From: Salticus scenicus
Taxonomy: Eukaryota; Arthropoda; Arachnida; Araneae; Salticidae
Reading direction: 5' to 3'
Assembly: GCA_963930645.1 (NCBI GenBank)
Contig: OZ005648.1
Location: 6,090,131 to 6,154,130 of the forward strand
DNA: 64,000 nt
Shown: piece by piece, positions 1-9,032 of the stretch
Numbering within the stretch: position 1 is the stretch's first letter
How the letters are laid out: every line of letters begins with the position of its first letter
Program-made: the position numbers and the translations under genes
The notes under the pieces: generated by a model
Told to the model about the DNA's origin: nothing
Databases searched by the model: none
The model's input: only the letters and a program-made list of their open reading frames with translations

Positions 1-52
1 CCCCCCCTCCCCCCTCTGAGAGAGAGAGAGCGAGGGGGGAAAAAAAAAAAAA
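1..52. repeat. Low-complexity start (C-run, GA-run, A-run)
   Basis: The first 52 bases are a run of C, then (GA)n, then G and A runs. There is no coding potential. It lies in the intron upstream of the first visible host exon. Confidence 0.9.
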
Positions 53-247
53 GTCTCATTTTGTAAGAATGTAAAAAAATACATATTTATTTAGTTTAGT
101 TTTAGAAATTTTTCTAATTAATATATTATACATTTGTTTATAAAAACAGTGTAGTTCATTATTATATGTGGGCTTGTGCATGTAAATAATTCCGCGACAC
201 GGTTCACGTCTCCATGTTGCATAAGTATATAACTCTGATTACTAATA

Positions 248-891
248 CAGGGTTCCCACTGTCCTTGAAAGTCCTTAAGAAGTACTTGAATTTCATTTTC
301 TTTTTCAAGGGCCCTTGAAAGTACTTGAATTTTGTGCAAAGTCCTTGAAAATACTTGAATTTTCCACCCCGATGGACGGGTTTAGCGCAAATTCTGTCAA
401 GGCTAAACTATCTCCATCTCCACATGCGCACGTCATTGTCTAATATAATGATTTTTTCATAAAATTCGTATTTCATTGTCTTGCTTTTGCATATAGTTTC
501 AACTTATTTGTTTTTTTTTTGTTTTTTTTTTGCCAGTCTCATACCTGTTTGATGGACTGGTCATTAATTTTGAGCAGAAAGTGACCAGACCAGGACTCAA
601 ACCTGAAAACTTTGGAATAATCATAATGATTCCAAATCTTGAACTAATCGTTTTTTGACTCTTGTAAAAGTTAATTTGGTCAATCCATCAAAAATGTATT
701 GTAAAAGCAGGCAAAGTTATTCTAATTATTAAAATATATATATATATTACTAATGAAAGTAGTTATTAAAGTTTTGTGTATATGCCTAGCATTTTGCGAT
801 TTTCCCCTAGTCCTTGAAAAATTTCAAATAGGCATTGAAAAGTGCTTGAAAAGTCCTTGAATTTTTTTCTTTTTTAAGAGTGGGAACCCTG
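248..891. mobile_element. Non-autonomous TIR element, 5-bp target duplication
   Basis: The ends are perfect 13-bp inverted repeats, CAGGGTTCCCACT at 248-260 and its complement at 879-891. TAATA flanks both sides (243-247 and 892-896), which supports a 5-bp target duplication. Inside both ends the motif TCCTTGAAA or TACTTGAA recurs several times on an otherwise AT-rich background, like subterminal transposase-binding repeats. No transposase is visible. The CAGGG terminus resembles hAT elements, but a 5-bp duplication is not the canonical 8 bp, so the superfamily is left open. Confidence 0.75.
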
Positions 892-1114
892 TAATAGCTC
901 TTATTGAAACTTGGCACCTCTATATTCTTCTTTTTCAAAATTGATAAGTTTGTTAGCAGGATATATATTATTTTAATTTAATTTACATTTACGATGAACT
1001 TAAACAAGGGGGGGGGGAAGTTATCTGAAACCCAGAAACATTTTCAAATCACTACATATTGAGAAACAAAGTATACGTTAATTAAGCTTTAATTTCCTTT
1101 TTTTTCTTATTTAG

Positions 1115-1180
1115 GGTTTACAACAACCTGTGTATAGTTATGAAGATATGCAAATGTTGCAATCAAAACTTTCAACGTTG
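1115..1180 (+). CDS. UBAP2L: UBAP2/UBAP2L (Lingerer-type) exon, copy A of duplicated exon
   Basis: A 66-bp exon, phase 0 at both ends, preceded by a pyrimidine tract and TTTAG and followed by the donor GTGAGT. It encodes 22 residues containing VYSYEDMQMLQSKL. In known UBAP2L proteins an equivalent Y-x-x-(E/D)-(E/D)-(L/M)-Q-M-L-Q segment lies just before a DYY-type motif, and here the next exon begins GYYDMQF. UBAP2L proteins are RNA-associated cytoplasmic factors linked to stress granules; this segment belongs to their low-complexity C-terminal half. Exon 1405-1470 is a near-identical copy with the same phase. The two differ at 11 of 22 codons but at only one amino acid (Q4 here, S4 there). 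Either copy, both or neither keeps the frame. Confidence 0.88.
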
Positions 1181-1404
1181 GTGAGTATATTTTTCACTTG
1201 AAGTTTCATAAGTTATTATTTTTGTAAATATTGAATTAGAAGAAATATTTTTTATTAAATTTTGAAGTGGGGACTTGTGTGTTACATTTCAGCTTAATGC
1301 TCTTCTAATCTTCTTTAAGTCGTTTAATTAAGCACAAGAAATCGACTGCTTTAAAGTTATTTTCTGTTTAACATCTGTGCTTTATGTTTTATTTCTTTTT
1401 GAAG

Positions 1405-1470
1405 GGCTTACAGTCTCCTGTATATAGTTATGAAGATATGCAGATGTTGCAGTCGAAGCTATCTACTTTG
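1405..1470 (+). CDS. UBAP2L: UBAP2/UBAP2L (Lingerer-type) exon, copy B of duplicated exon
   Basis: Second 66-bp phase 0-0 exon, preceded by a T-rich tract ending GAAG and followed by the donor GTATGT. It encodes 22 residues starting GLQSPVYSYEDMQ, the same as the exon at 1115-1180 except S for Q at residue 4. The two exons are separated by a 224-bp intron. Ten codons differ synonymously and one non-synonymously, so the copies are old and both look constrained. By analogy with other tandem exon pairs, mutually exclusive splicing is likely, though inclusion of both also keeps the frame. The open frame reads past the donor, but that extension has no family similarity and is treated as intron. 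Confidence 0.88.
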
Positions 1471-2241
1471 GTATGTGAAACAGTAGTGTGTTATGTTTGG
1501 ATTATTTTTTGGCTTCCCTTGATCTGCTTCTCACAGTCATCTTTATTAGTCAGCCTCGCTGACAGCTTAACATCCCATTTTGTTCTGTCGCTTCTGACCT
1601 CTGTCTCATATTAACATAGGGAAAGTAAGACATAGAAAACATAAACTGACCCAAACTTTATGATTATATAAGGCCTCTCACTATTAGCATTTATCTGTAT
1701 ATAATCTCCAACTGCACTCTCATCACACATCTCTGGAATGATTGTTGTTTTTGTGATTGCTTCTTGTGTGAAGTGTTTTATTTTATTACTTTTTTTTTTC
1801 TTCCAACCCAACAAAATTGGTAATTGAAAAATCGTTGAGAGAAATCTCTCTGAACACTCTTGCTTAGCCTTTTCTATTAACATAATATTTGTACTCACAT
1901 TCTTGTATGAGGTATTAGTTTTTTTTTTTTTTTTAAGTTTTCTAGCAGACAAATGGTGTTTAGAATGTTATGACACCATTGTTTAATTTTTATTTATTTA
2001 TTTATTTATTTATTCACCTTCCCGAACCTTACTAATAAGAACTTAACTTGTCATCACATTGGTAATTTTATAATTCTGTGATTGTTTGTGAGTAGTAATT
2101 GTGCTTTGTCTTTCTTGGTGTAAGTAATAATACTAATAATTTATAAAAGTTTTTTTTATCATTCTGATATGTATGATTGTATGTGTGTATAACATTTACA
2201 TATTTTAAAAGATTTCACACATCCTTTACTTATTTTGGTAA
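1471..2241. other. Intron sequence without recognised gene
   Basis: AT-rich intron following copy B. It holds an (ATTT)n microsatellite near 1988-2013 and several long T runs. I see no coding or structural signal beyond these. Confidence 0.6.
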
Positions 2242-2442
2242 CAGGGGCTGATCCAGCCAAAAATTGGTTCCCTTTTGGTGCTCCTTCACAAAATTCAAAT
2301 CCATGAAAACGACCCATTTAATAAAATTTCATTTTTTTTTTTAAATGATCCTTTTTAAAATTTTTTGTAATCTTTTCAGTATTATTTCAAACTAGCCTTT
2401 CCCAAGCAGACCATCTGTGTAACAGTAACTACATACCTAATA

Positions 2443-3259
2443 CAGTATAGGATCCGTTATCCAGAAAGCTTGGGACCTGGGATATTCTGGATAAGGGGGT
2501 TTTCCGAAATTCGGAACACTTTACTATACGTATAAAAATGGTATGAAATAATTTCATAAATAGCAGTGATAAACATGAATAATATATATTAACATATTAC
2601 TTATAGATTTCTTCATTTAATAAATTATTTCCAAAAAATAAAGACTTTTTTAATTATAATTTTAAATTATAAGTAATAATAGTAATAAAAAATAAATAAA
2701 ACATACATAAAATTTAATTTTAGGACTTATGAGTAAAATTCTTTCATTTGGATTTTGCAAACATTTCTATGATAGTTTTTTGCATATAGTGTGTCTCTTG
2801 TACTAATTGTTCATAAATGTTTCAAATATTTTTAGCACATAATGTGAATATTTTATTAAATGAATTCTAAAATTAATGGAAATTAATAACTATTTAAAAT
2901 TTTTATAACAATTATGGATTTCATGCATAAGACTTGAGGGTCAAGGATGAAATTCGTCTGCCATTGGGCACTCTAAGAAGTATGTATCATTAATGTTTAT
3001 TAAAAAAAATACTATAAAAATTCATTTTCTAACCTAAATTTGCGATTTTGTCCAAATAAATATTAGGACAATTTTGCTCTTACCATATTTCCCCAGAATA
3101 ACACTATAGCATTAAAGAAAGTATATTATAAAAATATAATTCTGATCAACTTGCAATCTTATATTTTATAATAATTAAAAAATTTAACAGTTGGCATTTT
3201 GCATCCTGGTTTTCGGAACATTTTGGATAATGGAATTCCAGATAACGGATCCCATACTG
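2443..3259. mobile_element. Pogo/Tigger-like non-autonomous element
   Basis: Inverted ends CAGTATAGGATCCGTTATCC (2443 onward) and the near-complement ending GGATCCCATACTG at 3259 are flanked by TA on both sides (2441-2442 and 3260-3261). A TA duplication with a terminus carrying TTATCC is typical of pogo/Tigger elements in the Tc1/mariner superfamily. The 817-bp interior is AT-rich with no transposase frame, so it would depend on an enzyme supplied in trans. Confidence 0.75.
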
Positions 3260-3330
3260 TATGATGATCAGAAAAATATCACAAATAAAATCCCTGTAAA
3301 ATTTTGGCAAAAATGGTTTTTGACTTCCTT

Positions 3331-3837
3331 ATTTGATAGAATGCTCTGACGCAACATATTTCATTCAAGAAAGAGAAACATATACTGAAAACTGGCTTTG
3401 TTTAAAACATGCCAATTTTTTCAGAAGATTACCCTTGGGATTTGTTAATTGTCATTACAAATGCCAATCAGGATACTGTGTAGGCTTAAATTTAAAAGGC
3501 ATATTACTATCAGTGGGTATCAGAGAGATAATCAAGGTATTAAAATAATGGTCTGACTGCCATTTAAATGAGAAATAATTTTTGCTACAGTAAATTTTTT
3601 GGCAGTTTTGTAACAATCAGGTTCAGTTACCTTTTGAATGAAATAAATTTCGTAATAGCATAAGAATAGCGCCCTGCTTTGAGTTTTAAGTTTATGGAAA
3701 GGTAGCCCAATAGGAGTCAAACTGTTTTGAAATTGTTCAGGATTTGCTAATTGATCTTCTGAATCTTCACTTACTGTACAGTCATTACTTTCATAAACAA
3801 CACAACTTCTTCTTCGGGTAAAAGTTTTAAAACCCAA
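3331..3837 (-). pseudogene. Helitron/PIF1-type helicase fragment
   Basis: Reading the minus strand from 3837 down, the relic shows NSLTPIGLPFHKLK (about 3725-3679), then TDSNMPFKFKPTQYP (about 3512-3468), then FVMTINKSQG (about 3466-3433), then KPVF and YVSLS. These match in order the C-terminal helicase motifs of PIF1-like and Helitron replication helicases (NSLTPSGLPPHKL ... FAMTINKSQGQS ... YVALSR). Stops and frameshifts separate the blocks and the central metal-loop region is degraded, so it is non-functional. No Rep/HUH domain or Helitron end (5'-TC, 3'-CTRR hairpin) was identified. A host PIF1 processed copy is an alternative, but a Helitron origin is more likely in this setting. Confidence 0.7.
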
Positions 3838-4779
3838 TTATTCGTTTCCAGTGACCTATCATTCCTTACATATAGGATAGCCTGATTTTACGGTTCTTGT
3901 AGAGTTACAGCTTATGCACATTGGATTTCTCCAACATTCCATTCACTCTTCTAAATCTTTGAAGAGTGTTTAATGTTTCAGGATTTTGTCGTCTTAGCAT
4001 ATTAAAATTTTTAAAAAGTGTCAATAAAATAGCACAATCAGAAAAACAAAGCTTGACAAATAAAAATTGCCTTTTTTTTAATGCACACAGTTGATCATGA
4101 ATTTTTCTATGATGTCAGTTTTTGCATGAATTATTCTTTTGAACAAAAGGAAGAAGATTACGTTATTTTAAATGAATTGAAAACTTAATACATTTCCAAG
4201 AATGTTTTTAAAAATAAATAATTAAAATTACATGCATTAGATTAAATTTTTGTGGACTATGAATCTAAGAAGTTTGTTCTCTCCTATTGTATCGTTTTGA
4301 CAAAATTTAATCATAATTGCAGGGCTGCCAACAACTATGCAATTAGCATACTAACAACACTTTAACCTGCTTTTTACTCTATGCATCACATACTTAAAGC
4401 TACACTTTTCCTTTCCCCATTGCCATCTTGCTTACACAGTGAATGAGTTCTGATTTTGCACCCTATCTACAAATCACAGTTACCGTTACGAATTAAGTAG
4501 CTTGAAAACTCTGGAGGTTGGTAGGTTGTTTCATTTCCTCCTCATAAACTATGACAAAATCATGACTGCGGATGTACATGTTAGTAGTTTACTATGATTG
4601 GATATTTTGAGAAATCCTTTTCTATCACTAGAGCTAGTCTAATCTGTTTAGTGTTTACTTTTGATTTTCGTTATTGTGCAATCATTATCAGCTAGACTTG
4701 TATTTCTCCATTTTTTTTTTTTTTTTTACTTAAGAGTGGACAAATTTGTTTAATTTTTTATTTAATAGTATTTTAAGTT

Positions 4780-5090
4780 ATGAGTGATGATGATCTTCAA
4801 AAGAAAAAGAAAGTTCCTTATCAAAAATTTCTATCGAAGTATGTATTCTGCTAAAATGGCCTTGTCTTCGTCACCCCGTGAGGCATATTGTGCAATATAT
4901 AATAGTAATTTTCACATAAATCATGATAGATTTTATGATTGTTCGCGTCCTATTACAGCAAGCAGATACAAGTGTTTAAGCCCAGGAGCAGAATTATATC
5001 CAATGTTCTGCAACGAAACATTAAAATTTGCAGATGTTCTGCAGGTATTTTGTCCAAATTTGTTAAAGCACAGTAAAATGCAAAATAAGC
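4780..5090 (+). pseudogene. hAT-type transposase N-terminus with BED-like zinc finger, broken
   Basis: The frame opens with ATG at 4780 (MSDDDLQKKKKV...) and reads about 24 residues to a stop. It then continues in another frame as PREAYCAIYNSNFHINHDRF and ITASRYKCLS. The order basic N-terminus, C-x-x-(C), N-x-x-F-x-I-x-H and H/Y-K matches the BED-like finger at the start of many hAT-derived proteins. The second cysteine reads as tyrosine and the distal histidine is altered, so the finger is damaged. The fragment lies inside the element at 4320-5957 in the same orientation. Confidence 0.6.
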
Positions 5091-5542
5091 ATAAAAATAA
5101 TACTTATTAGTAAAATATTTATTATACATTTATAATAAAACATGATTTAAAATTTTTATAATCTAAAACTGAGGAATACACCCAGAATTTGCAAATTTTT
5201 CGATGGCTTTTGGCATTAATATTGTCACATTAATGTGGATATACTAGTTACAAAATGTTTATAAATTTTGTCTATACATTGAAACAATGACTGTTTCCAG
5301 CAATTTTCCTGTATGCTAACAGATTTACAGGAAGTTGAACATATTTAGGTTTTATTAATTTTAGAATGTTAGCTGTATCAACATCATCTAGTTAGGGGAT
5401 AGATGAAATGTTCTGCAAAAACCTCAATTGTTCTGCGACGTGCGTCACAGTTTTAAGCACTTTCTGCTCCAGGGTGTTTAAGTGAAGTAAAAGCAACGAC
5501 AAAGCTTTTGCCATCCAGTTTTTATATGGAAAGACCACCAGG

Positions 5543-5638
5543 GCAGAAATGCTTTTTATGTCATTTCTAATTGAACATAATGTGCCAATTTCTTCAGCAG
5601 ATCATGCGGGAAAATTTTCACTTAGTATTTTAGTCTAA
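5543..5638 (+). pseudogene. hAT transposase internal fragment
   Basis: A short open stretch reads LFMSFLIEHNVPISSADHAGK before a stop. It resembles the segment after the BED finger in hAT proteins, where an (F/L)-x-x-E/K-H-N-(I/V/L)-P-x-x-x-x-D-H pattern is common. The intervening coding sequence between 5090 and 5543 is missing or unrecognisable. This supports an internal deletion in the element at 4320-5957. Confidence 0.55.
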
Positions 5639-6152
5639 ATTATTATTTGAATATGTTCTCTGTGTTGAAGCAAAATTTTGTCTATAAAGTTATTTAGTTA
5701 ATTTTTCAATTGAAATTATATTAGCATATTTTCATGTAAATTTTAAATATTTTTGTATGAAACTTTTATTAATTTTGTATGTTTGATTGTTAAAATCAAT
5801 AAATTTCAGAAAGTAAGTCTTAATAATATAAACAAAAGGTTTTACTTATTTATTTTAAGCATTTTCATATTTTTTAGCGACTATACTTTGTGCCTTAAAA
5901 CATTTGCCTTTTTCTTGCGTAACTACACTTATGCACTTTCAGAGGTTGGCAGCCCTGTCATTGAGAAATGATACCTTAGAGAAATGATTATATAAATGAT
6001 TGTCTGTAGTTGGTTTAATGGAATGCTAATAAATTGATATTAAACATCATCCTATACAGAGGGACTGTTAAAATGAAAAGTTTTACAAAATTCTTTTTTC
6101 ACCAAAATAAGCACCAAAAATTAAAACCTGGATCAACCCCTGGATAAATTCT

Positions 6153-6196
6153 AGGGTTCATACTCATCAAGGAAAACCTATACTCAGGGAATTTGG

Positions 6197-6232
<36 letters not shown>

Positions 6233-6547
6233 GGAAAAACTCAAACAAAATAAAAATTTCCATATAAAACCTGGGAAAAGAATATTTCCTTTCTCTCATA
6301 ATATATTTTTCTTGGTAGCTTCATATCTATATTCAAATGATTAAGTATTGTGAAAATACACATCTGAGCAATGATTTCTATGTAAATTTCTATCATGATT
6401 GGTAGTAATATGACATCATACAATGGAAGTAGAAGTATTTTCGCCTCTTCAGAAGAGTGTTTTTGTAATACATCATTAATATTTTCTTAAAAATTGTCTG
6501 GAAAACTCAGGGAATTTTTTTTTTCTGATATATGAGTATGAACCCTG
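6153..6547. mobile_element. Short TIR element with AGGGTTCATACTC ends
   Basis: Inverted ends AGGGTTCATACTC (6153) and GAGTATGAACCCT (6534-6546) are flanked by AATTCT on both sides (6147-6152 and 6548-6553). CTCAGGGAATTT recurs inside both ends. A 27-base A run occupies the left part. There is no coding content. A related single-ended stretch with CCTGGAATACTCAGGG is at about 33340. Confidence 0.65.
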
Positions 6548-6702
6548 AATTCTAAAGTAGCATATGTAATTTTAAGTAGTTAAGTTTCAGTAATATAATT
6601 AAATGGCTTAGACTTTATTTGTTTAGTAATAGTTGTGCCACAGGTTAGTATCTAAAATTTCAGAAAAACTTAGCTTTTGTTATGGCATCCCTAATTATTT
6701 GT

Positions 6703-6734
<32 letters not shown>

Positions 6735-6850
6735 GTAATTATTAATAAAATGTTTAAAATAATTAACAATTTTATATGCATAAAATGATCATTATAAGTG
6801 CATTTTAATATGTTGTGTTGTTACTATTTATTTTGAATTTTCATTTTTAG

Positions 6851-6929
6851 GGTTATTATGACATGCAGTTCCAAGCACCAACAAGCATGACAGGGCGTGA
6901 TCCTGGAATGGGGAGTGTTGCATACACAG
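6851..6929 (+). CDS. UBAP2L: UBAP2/UBAP2L exon (GYYDMQF... segment)
   Basis: A 79-bp exon between acceptor TTTTTAG and donor GTAAAT, entering in phase 0 and leaving in phase 1. It encodes GYYDMQFQAPTSMTGRDPGM and ends in SVAYT. This matches the conserved DYY-x-x-x-F-x-x-P-T-x-x-TGRD segment of UBAP2L proteins, which directly follows the QMLQS block encoded by the duplicated upstream exon. The preceding intron is about 5.4 kb and the following one about 10 kb; both are filled with transposons. Confidence 0.9.
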
Positions 6930-7145
6930 GTAAATTTGGTTAAACATTAAATAAAAAAAATATTTAATTTCATATTGAGTAATGAAAAAGGTGAAGTGAT
7001 TAGTCAAAGGCAGTGTAGATATTGATCAAATGATTGGGTGGAAGACCTTCCGAAATATGATTAATTTCAGACTGTCTAGATAATTATGTTCTAAGCGAAT
7101 TCCGATAGGTTTCGGCTGTACAGCACAGCTGCCACAGGTCCTTAA

Positions 7146-8741
7146 GGGGTTACATCCAGTTGTATGCACGAAAAAACGTGTTTTTTTGTGAATTTTTTGT
7201 GAAGAGGCCTTTTATTAAAGATATATATACAATACATATACATATAGCAAATTTAATGTATGTTAAGAATCCGTGATGAGTTTACAAAAATATTGGGTTC
7301 CGCTGTTCCTGTAGTAGATCTCCTAGAGGACTTCCACAAAAAGGTGTCTGGCGGTGAGCAAGATATCTCTGATCCAAATTATCTGAAATGAAAAAAACCA
7401 AAAGATTTATTTTTAGGATAGATGAATACAGGTAATGATCGTAGGAATAGTCAAAATCTTGATTTTTGACAAAATGGCGGCTTCCCCCCCAAAAAAAAAA
7501 TCGTTTTTTTCATGAAAATTTACACTTGAAAGTGGCTGAAAAAATCGAAATTATTATCAGAAACCTTATTCCTACGATCATTACCTGACAAAAATATCTA
7601 AGAAAATCGTGTCAAAATTTCAAGTCAATCGGTCCAGCCGTTTCGGAGAAATTTTGCTCACCGACTTTAAAAACACCGTTTCGAGATGAACGCGTTTAAA
7701 GTTTTGGGAACCATTTAAACTAAGTTAAAAAAATTTTTTCCTACTTACATCGAGTCATCTATTCCAGGACCATAAGAGGAACCCTCTGCTTCATCATTTG
7801 CTTCTAGTACAGCCAACTGTTGTTGTCTACGTGACATTCTCCCCTCGCGCGTGCTCCCTTGCGCTCGTGCGTCAGAGATCAAGATGCGCTCTGCGTCCTC
7901 TTTTTCTACATAGGCCCAAGCGATAGTCCCATTGCGTTCATGAAGTATAGAAGAGATGTTTTTCCTTCATTGAACATGCCAGCAGCAAGATAAGCAGCAA
8001 TTTCAACGATCTTAGAGCCACATGGGATTATTTTTGGAGTTATTTTCCATATCAGCTGATTATAACTTGACTGGTCCATTACACGATTTACATGTGACAT
8101 ATTCACTGATAGCCGCAAATACCGTAATACAATTTATAATTTGATATTCAATGGAAGTATCACGAGTCACTATTATTTCCTCTTGGGCTTTAAATTTTTT
8201 TGCTGAAGCACTGAAACTACTTTCATCATATTCAGTTGTCTTTGGATTATAAACATGTTTACGTTTTTTTCGCTCGTGATAAATGTGTACGGGTACGTTT
8301 TCTAGTGTCTCTACTTATTTTACGAGGCATTTTGATACACAAAACTCTACACACTGAGGAAATAAACAGAATACAGGCACGACTTGACACCGTGGCAGTT
8401 CACTTTAAACTGACGATATTTACTTACTGTATACCTAAAATTTCTAAATATAGCTCTCAGATATAAGATAAACCTTTTATATTCTTATTCTAAGAAGCAA
8501 AACATTATGAAAAGCATGGACAAGGGCATAGGGATAATGAAAAACAGCTGCTACTCTGGTTTACGCTCCGCCTACTTTAAAACGCTCGGAGACGTCTTTA
8601 CAAATATGCAAATTTCTCCGAAACTAATTGCCGGATCGATATGAAATTTTCAGACAATATTATCAAATATATGTACATTCAAAATATGTAAAAAAAAAAA
8701 AAAAAATCGATTTTTTGAAAATTACAACTGGATGTAACCCC
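7146..8741 (-). mobile_element. Kolobok-like DNA transposon, internally deleted
   Basis: Inverted ends GGGGTTACATCCAGTTGTA (7146) and its complement ending at 8741 are flanked by TTAA on both sides (7142-7145 and 8742-8745). TTAA target sites are used by Kolobok and piggyBac. The coding remnant inside (7745-8330, minus) resembles Kolobok-type transposases, so Kolobok is preferred. At 1.6 kb the copy lacks most of the catalytic domain. Confidence 0.8.
7745..8330 (-). pseudogene. Kolobok-type (Mutator-like domain) transposase, deleted and broken
   Basis: On the minus strand the frame starts MPRKISRDTRKRTR at 8330. After a frameshift it gives YQIINCITVFAAISEYVTCK, then EIAAYLAAGMFNEGKTSLL (about 8010-7950), then a tail with DARAQGSTREGR and SSYGPGIDDSM at 7745. 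The order basic N-terminus, F-x-x-(I/V)-S-x-x-(I/V)-x-C-K-x-C, FN-(E/D)-G and STREGR-like charged tail ending YGxGI is what I know from the Mutator-like family that drives Kolobok elements. The DDE core is absent. The last codon runs into GTAAGT, so an intron donor rather than the stop is possible. Confidence 0.65.
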
Positions 8742-9032
8742 TTAAATGCTACTTTTTGTCATGCTAGGTGACTTCAGAAACTTTTTTTTTTTTATATTAA
8801 CACTCCGTCGGACGTGTGTGGTCTCTCAGATGCAAACCTTTTAAAATCTTAGTTTTTCTACCAAAAACGGGAATTCACGACCTTGACCTTCACAGTATCT
8901 GCCTTTCCGGTCACCTTCTACTCAGGAATGTTGTTCTTTTTGAGAACGAAGGGGGAAGGATTACACTTTTGGAGTTTATTTGAAGCTGTGCATTCGCCAG
9001 ATGCATGCGCCCGACAACGGTTGTCCTTTACG

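Larger units (their letters stand above)
4320..5957 (+). mobile_element. Internally deleted hAT-like element, CAGGGCTGCCAAC ends
   Basis: Perfect inverted ends CAGGGCTGCCAAC (4320-4332) and GTTGGCAGCCCTG (5945-5957). The flanks TAATTG and TCATTG suggest a 6-bp duplication with one later mutation. Inside are two pieces of a hAT-type transposase reading frame (4780-5090 and 5543-5638), so this 1.64-kb copy is a deletion derivative of an autonomous element. It belongs by its terminus to the TGCCAAC group also seen at 39280, 49364, 53073, 57546 and 58560. Confidence 0.75.
2242..6142. mobile_element. Possible large composite element bounded by CAGGGG...GATCCAG ends
   Basis: At 2242 the sequence CAGGGGCTGATCCAGCC is followed by CCCTTTTGG and CTTCACAAAATTC. 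At 6066-6142 the sequence ends in AAAACCTGGATCAACCCCTG. These match the left and right ends of the compact element at 36953-37497. The flanks are GGTAA (2237-2241) and GATAA (6143-6147), one mismatch. Either one large element now carries a pogo-like element, a Helitron relic and another TIR element inside it, or two separate decayed fragments face each other by chance. Confidence 0.4.

Noticed and set aside
1471..1614. Extension of exon copy B into the open frame to 1614
   Set aside because: The extension is hydrophobic low-complexity sequence without UBAP2L similarity, and a strong donor GTATGT lies at the exon end.
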